NCBI GenBank assembly: GCA_945947845.1 | Contig: CAMEZN010000130.1 | Span: forward strand, 1-5,770 | From: an uncultured Mucispirillum sp. | Lineage (GTDB): Bacteria > Chrysiogenota > Deferribacteres > Deferribacterales > Mucispirillaceae | DNA length: 5,770 bases | Direction of reading: 5' to 3' | Shown: positions 1-5,770 of the stretch, piece by piece | Numbering within the stretch: position 1 is the stretch's first letter | Layout: the number at the start of each line of letters is the position of its first letter | Notes under the pieces: model-generated | The model's input: the letters and a program-made list of their open reading frames with translations, nothing else | What the model was told of the DNA's origin: nothing | The model's database searches: none | Position numbers and translations under genes: made by a program

Positions 1-3
1 TTT

Positions 4-33
4 AGGCAGAAGATAACTTCTGTCTTATTTTTT
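4..33 (+). terminator. Rho-independent terminator reading on the plus strand
   Basis: A nine-pair stem is formed by positions 4-12 and 17-25, with a four-base ATAA loop at 13-16 and one G·T wobble (6 with 23). The plus-strand T-rich tract TTATTTTTT (25-33) follows directly, which is the classic intrinsic terminator layout. On the minus strand the hairpin is followed only by TAAA before the window ends, so it is a weaker terminator for the lpxK operon in that direction, though bidirectional use is possible. The plus-strand reading implies a convergent gene ending just left of the window. That gene is inferred, not seen. Confidence 0.6.
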
Positions 34-84
34 AATATTTTCATCAACAGAAACTATAATATAAAATATATTTTAAATCAATAT

Positions 85-1008
85 CTATTTTGATGCAGAA
101 TTCACTATTTCATTAATAAAAGCTTCTTTATTGTTTAGTTCTAAATCCATTTTAAGATATCCAAAAATATTTTGATATTCCTGTGGCAGCTTTACAAAAT
201 CTTTCTCTGTTGTAATAAAAAGGGCTGCTCCCTTTTTTCTGCCCTGAGTAATTATACCATTTATGGATTTTTCTGAAAGCATTTTATGGTCTGCAAATCC
301 TGCAAAAAATCTTACATCAAGCCCTGCATTTTGCAGTGTATGATAAAAAGCATCATTATTTGCAATACCAGAATAAGCAGCTGTTACTGCACCTTTTAAA
401 TATTTTAGGTCTACCACTTCATTTTTTAATATCACTCTATTAAATACTGTGTTACTGAAATAAATGCTCTGCTTATTAATAAAACCTTTCACACTTTCAG
501 GAATATTATTATTTAATGCTCTTGTAAATACGATTATATCTGCTCGGCTTATACTTGATGGAAATTCTCTTAAATATCCAAATGGAAAAGGAAAACCAGT
601 AGAGAGTGGTCTTTTATGGTCTAAAAGAAGTATATTTACATCTCTTGCAAGTTTTTTATACTGGTATCCATCATCAAGGATAGCAGCTGTTACTCCATAC
701 TCTTTTTTTGCTATTTCCAAAGACAGCTCTCGTTTTTTACCAGTTATAACAACTGCACTTGGCAGATTTTTTGCCATCATATACGGCTCATCTGCTGCCA
801 TTGGCGGTTGATGAAAAAAATTACCCTTGCCATCACTTATAACATTAACATCATAACCAAGCTTACCTTTATAGCCTAATGATAATATAGCTGTTTTTTC
901 TCCCTTTTTAATTAACTCTTCTGCTATTAAAAGAGTATGTGGTGTTTTGCCTGCCCCACCCATTACTATATTGCCAACAGATATTGTTTTTATTCCTTCA
1001 TTAATCAT
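85..1008 (-). CDS. lpxK: Tetraacyldisaccharide 4'-kinase LpxK, lacking the usual N-terminal membrane segment
   Basis: LpxK phosphorylates the 4' position of the tetraacyl-disaccharide 1-phosphate to make lipid IVA, at the cytoplasmic face of the inner membrane. The 307-residue product has the family landmarks in order. These are the P-loop SVGNIVMGGAGKTP (10-23), the ADEP acidic motif (72-75) that in characterised LpxK supplies a catalytic Asp, the DDGYQ motif (112-116), LREFPSSISRAD (146-157), FADHK (238-242, probable catalytic-dyad His at 241) and TTEKDFVKL (266-274). The start is well fixed: an in-frame TAA lies directly before the ATG, and the ATG overlaps the upstream gene's TGA as ATGA, with AGGG about 10 nt ahead. 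Oddly, family members usually carry some 30-45 residues before the P-loop, including a membrane helix, and here only nine residues precede it. The usual DDGxQH motif also reads DDGYQY. It is the last gene of the envelope operon and ends in TAG. Family assignment is secure; full activity is inferred. Confidence 0.93.
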   Translation of the reverse strand: MINEGIKTISVGNIVMGGAGKTPHTLLIAEELIKKGEKTAILSLGYKGKLGYDVNVISDGKGNFFHQPPMAADEPYMMAKNLPSAVVITGKKRELSLEIAKKEYGVTAAILDDGYQYKKLARDVNILLLDHKRPLSTGFPFPFGYLREFPSSISRADIIVFTRALNNNIPESVKGFINKQSIYFSNTVFNRVILKNEVVDLKYLKGAVTAAYSGIANNDAFYHTLQNAGLDVRFFAGFADHKMLSEKSINGIITQGRKKGAALFITTEKDFVKLPQEYQNIFGYLKMDLELNNKEAFINEIVNSASK

Positions 1009-1781
1009 TTAGTTGATTCCCTGCCCTTATTTACTCTATACATATCCCATAAAAAAGCATACTTTAAAAATCCATACACATAGGCACTTACCCCTGCAAT
1101 AAACCCGGGAATACCATCTAAAAAGCCGCCTTTTACTATATATATCTTCATAAAAGCAATAAAAGGACTAAATATCATCTTGCTAAGTTTAAACTTTTTA
1201 CCTTTTATATAGTAACTTTCTGCACTAAGACGAGCATAACGGATTGTTCTTCTAAAATGGTCATCAATATCCCTGTATGAATAATGAATTAAATAACCAT
1301 TTAAATGAGATGTATTCCCATCAACTTTTAATTCTTCATGAACAATCTCCCCTACCCATAAAGGAGAAGCATCTGCTTTTACAAGCCTTAATCTTTCATC
1401 TTTCTGCCATGAATAATTTAAAAGCCTTCCAAGATAATGGGTTTTTCGTCTGATATAATAACCAGCTGAACTGCCATTTGTAACAGCAGCAATAATAGAT
1501 TTTTTTAGTTCATCACCTACTACTTCATCTGCATCAAGGTATAATATATAATCCTTGGAACATTTTGCAGTAAGAGAATTTTTCTGCTCTACAAACCCCC
1601 GCCATTCTTCATTATATATTTTTGCACCAAAACTTTCAGCAACTGCACATGTATTATCAGTAGAATTGCTGTCTATAATAATTATTTCTGATGCAATATC
1701 TTTTATGCTTTCAAGAGTTCTGCCAAGCCGTTCTTCTTCATTATAAACTATTAATGCAACAGATAAATTAAGCCTGTCCAT
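1005..1781 (-). CDS. Family 2 glycosyltransferase, WaaE/KdtX-like LPS core sugar transferase
   Basis: This is probably a cytoplasmic, membrane-associated enzyme that adds a hexose (glucose in characterised WaaE proteins) to the heptose region of the LPS/LOS inner core. The 258-residue product opens with a GT-A nucleotide-sugar fold. It has the strand plus NEEE loop (residues 7-18), IIIIDSNSTDNT (33-44) and the DXD-type metal motif DADE (83-86). The mid-region WVGEIVHEEL (142-151) is typical of this subgroup. The C-terminal third (about 204-246) is hydrophobic and aromatic, with the KGGFLDGIPGF stretch (217-227) seen in WaaE-type enzymes, consistent with membrane attachment. The ATG is preceded by GGAGAAG at good spacing. 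The gene overlaps the end of the upstream heptosyltransferase by 14 nt and joins lpxK by ATGA, so coupled translation is likely. Donor and acceptor sugars cannot be read from the sequence; another core or O-antigen transferase role is possible. Confidence 0.87.
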   Translation of the reverse strand: MDRLNLSVALIVYNEEERLGRTLESIKDIASEIIIIDSNSTDNTCAVAESFGAKIYNEEWRGFVEQKNSLTAKCSKDYILYLDADEVVGDELKKSIIAAVTNGSSAGYYIRRKTHYLGRLLNYSWQKDERLRLVKADASPLWVGEIVHEELKVDGNTSHLNGYLIHYSYRDIDDHFRRTIRYARLSAESYYIKGKKFKLSKMIFSPFIAFMKIYIVKGGFLDGIPGFIAGVSAYVYGFLKYAFLWDMYRVNKGRESTK

Positions 1782-2814
1782 AAAGCTTCTCCAAAACTGT
1801 TTCCGCAGTTTTATTTATTACATCTTCTGTAACTGATGAAAATACTTTTGATTTATAATCCTGCTCTACATTATCAATATCTGGCACTATATATGTAGTA
1901 TTTGCATCATTGCCAAAAAGCCCCCACCGCCTGTGAGATAAAAATTTATAGGCTGGGTAAATACAAACACATTTTTTACCTAAATTACCTGCAATATGGC
2001 TTGGACCAGTGCTTGCTCCAATATAAAGCCTGCATTTATCAATTAAAGCAGCCAGCTCCAATATAGATTTTGCAGTATATACATATGTATTACTGCACTG
2101 ACTGGCGATATATTCTGCTTCTTTTTTATCCCCTTCTGATGATGATATTACAATCTGTTTATCTGGCCATTTTTCATGTATTTTATTAATCAAACTAATA
2201 TATTCATTCAACTGAAAGTTTTTTGTAGAACCACCTGAAAATGGGTGCACTACCACATAATTATATATATGGTTTTTATCTAAATATGAAACTATCTTAT
2301 TATGGTTAAGTTTGCCATAGGGTATAGGGTCAATAGTAATTTTTTTACTGTCAAAAAGTTCTTCATCTAAATGTCTGATTAAATCAAGATTATATTCAGC
2401 TTCATTTTTTAATGATTCTGAGCGGTGCTGCCTTATACCTTTATTATAAACAAACCATGAAAGCGGTTTTGATAATGGACCTATTCTGTATTTTGCACGG
2501 CTTTTTAATGCCAGTTTTAATATCTGATTATTAGAGTATAAAGCAATAAAAACATCAGCATTAATCTGCTTTAATTTTACTGCTAATTCTTTATCACTGT
2601 AATCATCAATGGATATAACTCCATCAATAAATGTATACCCTTTAATTATTTCAGAATTATATTTTCTAACAAGCACATAAAGCCTGCTTTCAGGATACAT
2701 TTTTTTAACCATTGAGATAGCAGGAATAGAAAGAACTAAGTCCCCTATTTTATCTGTTCGTGCAATAATAATCCTTTTTGGAGTTTTAATCTTTCTATTG
2801 CAGGATATAAGCAT
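1768..2814 (-). CDS. Family 9 glycosyltransferase, probable ADP-heptose:LPS heptosyltransferase
   Basis: This enzyme likely transfers L-glycero-D-manno-heptose from ADP-heptose onto the growing LPS inner core in the cytoplasm. The 348 residues match the usual length of WaaC/WaaF/WaaQ-type proteins and show two Rossmann-like halves. The N-terminal half carries IIIARTDKIGDLVLSIPA (15-32), whose Asp25 aligns by position with the catalytic Asp of WaaC. The C-terminal half has VVVHPFSGGSTKNF (187-200) and the nucleotide-binding GASTGPSHIAGNLGKK (266-281), then CIYPAYKFLSHRRWGLFGN (284-302). The ATG is chosen because AAGGG, which overlaps the msbA stop codon, sits 6 nt ahead of it; the gap to msbA is 9 nt. 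The gene shares its last 14 nt with the GT2 gene. Which heptose (I, II, III) it adds is not determinable here, so no symbol is given. Confidence 0.88.
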   Translation of the reverse strand: MLISCNRKIKTPKRIIIARTDKIGDLVLSIPAISMVKKMYPESRLYVLVRKYNSEIIKGYTFIDGVISIDDYSDKELAVKLKQINADVFIALYSNNQILKLALKSRAKYRIGPLSKPLSWFVYNKGIRQHRSESLKNEAEYNLDLIRHLDEELFDSKKITIDPIPYGKLNHNKIVSYLDKNHIYNYVVVHPFSGGSTKNFQLNEYISLINKIHEKWPDKQIVISSSEGDKKEAEYIASQCSNTYVYTAKSILELAALIDKCRLYIGASTGPSHIAGNLGKKCVCIYPAYKFLSHRRWGLFGNDANTTYIVPDIDNVEQDYKSKVFSSVTEDVINKTAETVLEKLYGQA

Positions 2815-2823
2815 TACATACCC

Positions 2824-4599
2824 TTATTCTTCTGTTTTAAACTGCATTTCATATAATTTTTTATATGTAGGTGAAGTTTTTATAATTTCTTCATGTTTCC
2901 CAATAGCTTCAATACCGCCTTTATTAAATACGACTATCATATCTGCATTTAAAATAGTGCTTAGTCTGTGAGCTACAACAAAAGAAGTTCTTCCTTTCAT
3001 TAAGTTATCAAGAGCTTTTTGAACAACTCGTTCGCTTTCAGTATCAAGAGCACTTGTTGCTTCATCAAGTATTAATATTGCAGGGTTTTTAAGTAATGCT
3101 CTTGCAATAGTTATTCGCTGTTTTTGACCACCTGAAAGTTTAACTCCCCGTTCACCGCATAATGTATCATATTTTTCCGGAAAACTTTCTATAAATTCAT
3201 CAGCATAAGCAGCACGAGCAGCTGTTTTAATTTCTTCTTCTGTGGCACTTTCTTTGCTGTAACTTATGTTATTTCTTATTGTGTCATTAAATAAAAAAGC
3301 ATCTTGCGAAACAATACTGATATTATGACGGAGAGAAAATAAATCATAATCTCTAATATCTATATTATCTATCAATATCTGCCCAGCAGTTACATCATAA
3401 AACCTAGGGATTAAGTGAGCCATAGTAGTTTTACCTGCACCAGAAGGCCCTACAAAAGCTACTGTTGAACCAGCCTTAACTTTAAATGATACATCTTTTA
3501 AGGCATATACATCATCTTTATACACAAATGATACCTGCTTAAACTCTATATCTTTATTCTCTGCATTACACTGTATTGTTCCATGGTTTTCTATAACTTC
3601 ATCGCTTTCTTTAAACATAGAAAATACTCTATCACTTGCAGCAATAGCCGCCTGTAAAGCATTATTTGATGAAGCAAATAATTTTACTGGTTCATATATC
3701 TGGATAAGTGCAGCTAAAAATGCAAAAAATTCACCAGTTGTTACTGTGCCGTTTATAACTTGATAACCGCCAATAAAAAGAACTGCTGCAATACCAATTG
3801 AACCAAGAGCTTCTGTTAATGGGGAAGCTAATGTGCCGGCCAATACACTTTTATTTGCATATTTTACTGTTACAGCATTGGCTTTTTCAAACCTTTCCAT
3901 TTCCTTATCTTCTGCAACAAATGCTTTAACAACACGAACACCACTAAAAGATTCTTGAAGCACACTTGTTAATATGCCCATACTCTCCTGTCCCCTTGTG
4001 CTGTATTTCCTTAACTTTTTACTAATCACACTAAGCGGATATATAAAGATTGGGTATAATATGATTGCAACAAGTGCAAGCTGCCAATTCATATATATAA
4101 TAACACCAATAAGGCCTATCATTGTTACAACAGCACGAACCATATTAATAATAGTAGGTATAGATGACTGAACTAAATTAATATCATTAATAATACGGCT
4201 CATTAATGAACCAGTAGATTCTTCTGCATAATATTTGACTGGAAGATGTATCATCTTCTCAAATGTTTCATTTCTTAATTTTTCAATAACTTTATTACCA
4301 ATGTAGCTCATTAAAAAGCCCTGTAAAAATAAAAAACCACTTTTTGCAACATATATAAGCATAACTGCAAAAGGCAGCATAAAAAGATATGTATAATTCT
4401 TGGCAATAAAAATACTATCTAAAACATATTTAACAGCAACAGCAAGAGCACCATTAGTAGATGCAGTAATAAGAGATGCAATAACAGCAACTACAAGTAG
4501 AACTTTGTAGGGCTCAAAATAAGGCCACATTAACTTGAAAACTTTTTTTATATCAATACCCTCATAACAATAAATATAATTTTGAATAAAACAGCACAA
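2824..4599 (-). CDS. msbA: MsbA-type lipid A-core flippase, ABC exporter half-transporter
   Basis: As a homodimer in the inner membrane, MsbA uses ATP to flip core-lipid A from the cytoplasmic to the periplasmic leaflet. Residues below are numbered from the TTG at 4599. The transmembrane domain (about 33-310) shows hydrophobic spans near 33-57, 71-93, 150-171, 173-190, 262-281 and 288-304. The nucleotide-binding domain has Walker A GPSGAGKT (384-391), Q-loop Gln432, signature LSGGQ (488-492), Walker B ILILDE (508-513) and H-loop His544, so it looks catalytically intact. The start is unclear. The open frame reaches TTG 4599 (no Shine-Dalgarno; in-frame TAA at 4612-4614), while the first ATG is at 4530. 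GAGGG at 4563-4559 sits 7 nt before an ATA at 4551 that would give a typical MsbA N-terminus, KKVFKLMWPYF. The coordinates given are the outer limit. It leads the LPS operon, which favours lipid A over a drug as substrate, though another exporter role cannot be excluded. Confidence 0.9.
   Translation of the reverse strand: MCCFIQNYIYCYEGIDIKKVFKLMWPYFEPYKVLLVVAVIASLITASTNGALAVAVKYVLDSIFIAKNYTYLFMLPFAVMLIYVAKSGFLFLQGFLMSYIGNKVIEKLRNETFEKMIHLPVKYYAEESTGSLMSRIINDINLVQSSIPTIINMVRAVVTMIGLIGVIIYMNWQLALVAIILYPIFIYPLSVISKKLRKYSTRGQESMGILTSVLQESFSGVRVVKAFVAEDKEMERFEKANAVTVKYANKSVLAGTLASPLTEALGSIGIAAVLFIGGYQVINGTVTTGEFFAFLAALIQIYEPVKLFASSNNALQAAIAASDRVFSMFKESDEVIENHGTIQCNAENKDIEFKQVSFVYKDDVYALKDVSFKVKAGSTVAFVGPSGAGKTTMAHLIPRFYDVTAGQILIDNIDIRDYDLFSLRHNISIVSQDAFLFNDTIRNNISYSKESATEEEIKTAARAAYADEFIESFPEKYDTLCGERGVKLSGGQKQRITIARALLKNPAILILDEATSALDTESERVVQKALDNLMKGRTSFVVAHRLSTILNADMIVVFNKGGIEAIGKHEEIIKTSPTYKKLYEMQFKTEE
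4559..4563 (-). promoter_or_regulatory. Shine-Dalgarno sequence inside the nominal msbA 5' end
   Basis: GAGGG on the minus strand is the only good ribosome binding site near the msbA start. It lies downstream of the TTG at 4599 and too far (28 nt) ahead of the ATG at 4530. The in-frame codon at optimal distance is ATA (4551-4549), 7 nt away; an ATT at 4557 is only 1 nt away. This suggests that translation begins after the site, making residues 1-16 of the longest frame untranslated leader. Confidence 0.45.
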
Positions 4600-4689
4600 A
4601 ATATTAAATATTTATAAATTTATTTTATACTGCAATTTTATAAAAAATATCTATATGTTAATATATTATTTATAATTTATTAAAATACA
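4600..4689 (-). promoter_or_regulatory. AT-rich intergenic region, probable promoter of the msbA-lpxK operon
   Basis: These 90 bp separate the cytochrome stop codon from the longest msbA reading frame and contain only 6 G or C bases. This is the only gap of meaningful size in the window, so a promoter for the envelope operon most plausibly lies here. Hexamer-like matches exist, such as TTAACA (4661-4656) with TAAAAT (4640-4635) at a short 15-nt spacer. In sequence this AT-rich such matches arise by chance, and I cannot fix a start site. There is no GC-rich hairpin, so no convincing terminator for the cytochrome gene; read-through from hemW is possible. Confidence 0.35.
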
Positions 4690-5016
4690 TTATTTTTCAT
4701 GACAATTTAAACATGTGTTTAAAGAAGCATGGTTACCATCTTTTGGCCATTCTTCATGGCACTGAAAACACCTATCACCACAGCCGCCCTGAGATAAAGA
4801 AAAAGTTTTCTGGTTAGCAGGCTCATGGCATTTTATACATGTTGTTAATGATAAATGAGTTATATCACCAATTAATTTTGGGTGGCATGTCATACAATCC
4901 CCTGCACAGCCAGATAATGCTTCTTGATAAAAACCAGATATAAAGATTATTAAGGCAGCAGCGAGCATGATAAAGATTCCAGAACTAAACTGCCTTTTTG
5001 TGTTGTTTTTAGCCAT
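4690..5016 (-). CDS. Small exported tetraheme c-type cytochrome with duplicated diheme module
   Basis: The 108-residue product has four CXXCH heme-attachment motifs: CMTCH (41-45), CIKCH (60-64), CFQCH (83-87) and CLNCH (102-106). It should therefore carry four covalent hemes and act in electron transfer outside the cytoplasmic membrane. A basic N-terminus (K3, K7, R8) and hydrophobic stretch (14-29) form a signal peptide or anchor. LSGC (34-37) resembles a lipobox, but it sits late after the hydrophobic core. The first and third motifs are each preceded by an extra Cys (C37 at -4, C79 at -4), and the second and fourth by HxSLxTC (54-60, 96-102). This reveals two copies of one module with a 42-residue period. 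The ATG is chosen because AAGGG lies 7 nt upstream and the basic n-region is retained; Met17 would lose it. The start lies inside hemW by 67 nt. Redox partner and function are unknown; I do not recognise a named family. Confidence 0.88.
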   Translation of the reverse strand: MAKNNTKRQFSSGIFIMLAAALIIFISGFYQEALSGCAGDCMTCHPKLIGDITHLSLTTCIKCHEPANQKTFSLSQGGCGDRCFQCHEEWPKDGNHASLNTCLNCHEK

Positions 5017-5770
5017 ATTCCTTCCCTTTCTAATAATCCATTTTTTATGTTTATTTCTATCTTATTTAGCAGACTTTTTTCAATTTTGCCAAACTTTTTT
5101 TCAAGATTATATAAATTTATACCCTGTTTCATACGAAGACCAAAAATAATATCTTCTAATAATGCTTCACTGCTTGATATTATTTCTTGATTTTCAATGT
5201 TATATGGATTTTTTATATATTCTTCTATACTTTCTTGATGATTATACCTTTTTCTTTTATTTTCTTCAAGTAAAACCATAGAATGAGCAGCTGCACCTAC
5301 CCCAGTATATTCTTCACCCTGCCAGTATAAACAGTTATGCCTGCTGTGCATATCAGGCTGTGAAAAGTTTGATGTTTCATACTTATAATACCCATTTTCA
5401 AGACATATTCTTTCTACTTCTTCAAAGATAGTTTCATCTTCATTTACACCATCTTTTAAATAGAGAGTATCAGAGCAGTCGTAAGAATAGGCAGAGATAT
5501 GATGAGGTCTAAGTGATATTATTTTATAAAGAGTCCATATACTTTTTTTATTATCAGTATATGGTATATCATAAATCATATCCATATTAAGCTGTCTGCC
5601 TGTAAGCAGTATATTTTGTGCAGCTATTTCAGCCTTTTTCCCATTATGAATCCTTCCTAAAAGCTTTAACACATCATCATCAAAACTTTGCACTCCAAGA
5701 GATATACGAGATACAGGGCTTGATTTTATAAGTGATAAAAAATTATCATTTATACTTTCTGGGTTAGCCT
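4950..5770 (-). CDS. hemW: HemW heme chaperone (radical SAM, HemN-like), 5' end outside window
   Basis: HemW is a radical-SAM-fold protein related to coproporphyrinogen III dehydrogenase that binds heme and delivers it to respiratory proteins. The visible part runs in frame from the window edge: ANPES, then RISLGVQSFDDDVLKLLGR, a family landmark following the radical SAM core. A GTG at 5693 is the Val of GVQSF, not a start. Further on are HISAYSYD, the HNCLYW motif (5339-5322) matching the HNxxYW signature that separates HemW from true HemN, and EEYTGVGAAAHS. A C-terminal winged-helix-like part ends NGLLEREGIWLKTTQKGSLVL. About 273 of an expected 370-380 residues are present. The N-terminal CxxxCxxC iron-sulfur motif would lie beyond the edge and cannot be checked. 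The last 67 nt overlap the cytochrome gene in another frame. Many genomes label such genes as oxygen-independent coproporphyrinogen oxidase; the HNxxYW motif argues for the chaperone. Confidence 0.9.
   Translation of the reverse strand, partial: ANPESINDNFLSLIKSSPVSRISLGVQSFDDDVLKLLGRIHNGKKAEIAAQNILLTGRQLNMDMIYDIPYTDNKKSIWTLYKIISLRPHHISAYSYDCSDTLYLKDGVNEDETIFEEVERICLENGYYKYETSNFSQPDMHSRHNCLYWQGEEYTGVGAAAHSMVLLEENKRKRYNHQESIEEYIKNPYNIENQEIISSSEALLEDIIFGLRMKQGINLYNLEKKFGKIEKSLLNKIEINIKNGLLEREGIWLKTTQKGSLVLESLSCSLLP
5024..5028 (-). promoter_or_regulatory. Shine-Dalgarno site for the cytochrome gene, inside hemW
   Basis: AAGGG on the minus strand ends 7 nt before the ATG at 5016. It decides the start of the cytochrome at the upstream Met rather than at Met17 (4968), which has no comparable site. 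It lies within hemW coding sequence, so ribosomes translating the end of hemW pass over it. Confidence 0.65.

Noticed and set aside
464..811. Plus-strand open frame of 115 codons
   Set aside because: It lies antisense within lpxK, has no recognisable domain or ribosome site, and the opposite strand encodes all the LpxK motifs.
1555..1746. Plus-strand open frame of 63 codons
   Set aside because: It is antisense to the catalytic half of the GT2 gene and looks like a chance open frame.
3974..4171. Plus-strand open frame of 65 codons, hydrophobic
   Set aside because: It is antisense to msbA transmembrane segments; the hydrophobicity is a by-product of the AT-rich opposite strand.
4673..4698. 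Possible terminator hairpin after the cytochrome gene
   Set aside because: The only pairing is a short all-AT stem without a G+C core; chance pairing is expected in sequence this AT-rich.
4966..4968. Alternative cytochrome start at Met17
   Set aside because: It would remove the basic n-region of the signal peptide and lacks a good ribosome site, whereas the upstream ATG has both.
4967..5149. Plus-strand open frame of 60 codons spanning the hemW/cytochrome overlap
   Set aside because: It is antisense to two well-supported genes and has no independent evidence.
5691..5693. GTG as a start codon for hemW
   Set aside because: It is the Val of the conserved GVQSF stretch; the frame continues upstream to the window edge with HemW-like sequence.
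1..5770. CRISPR array, transposon, tRNA or a novel defence system
   Set aside because: No spaced direct repeats, terminal inverted repeats, transposase motifs or tRNA-like folds were seen, and nearly all of the window is accounted for by housekeeping genes.

Overview
The window is a compact, AT-rich stretch of a Gram-negative (diderm) bacterial chromosome. Every gene I can support lies on the minus strand, so transcription runs from high to low coordinates. The lipid A/LPS genes require an outer membrane. The low G+C, the small multiheme c-type cytochrome and the protein character suggest an anaerobic or microaerophilic lineage such as Deferribacterota (for example a Mucispirillum-like gut bacterium). 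That placement is an inference from style, not from a marker gene.

Region 1 (5770 to 4690) holds the 3'-terminal three quarters of hemW, a radical-SAM-family heme chaperone whose N-terminus lies beyond the right edge. It is followed by a 108-residue exported tetraheme c-type cytochrome. The cytochrome start codon lies inside hemW, giving a 67-nt out-of-frame overlap, so the two are almost certainly co-transcribed. The cytochrome is built from two copies of a roughly 42-residue diheme module.

Region 2 (4689 to 4600) is a non-coding gap of 90 bp with only 6 G/C bases. It is the likely promoter and leader region of the next operon.

Region 3 (4599 to 85) is a tightly packed four-gene envelope operon: msbA (lipid A-core flippase), a GT9 heptosyltransferase, a GT2 core-sugar transferase of the WaaE/KdtX type, and lpxK (lipid A 4'-kinase). 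The junctions are a 9-nt gap, a 14-nt overlap and a 4-nt ATGA overlap. Together these genes phosphorylate the lipid A precursor, extend the inner core and flip the product across the inner membrane.

Region 4 (84 to 1) contains a strong hairpin plus T-tract that reads as a terminator for the plus strand, implying a convergent gene just left of the window.

I see no mobile element, CRISPR array, RNA gene or defence system. Nothing here is a convincing new multi-gene system. The points worth a second look are the missing N-terminal anchor of LpxK, the lack of a conventional start codon for msbA, and the internally duplicated cytochrome embedded in the end of hemW.
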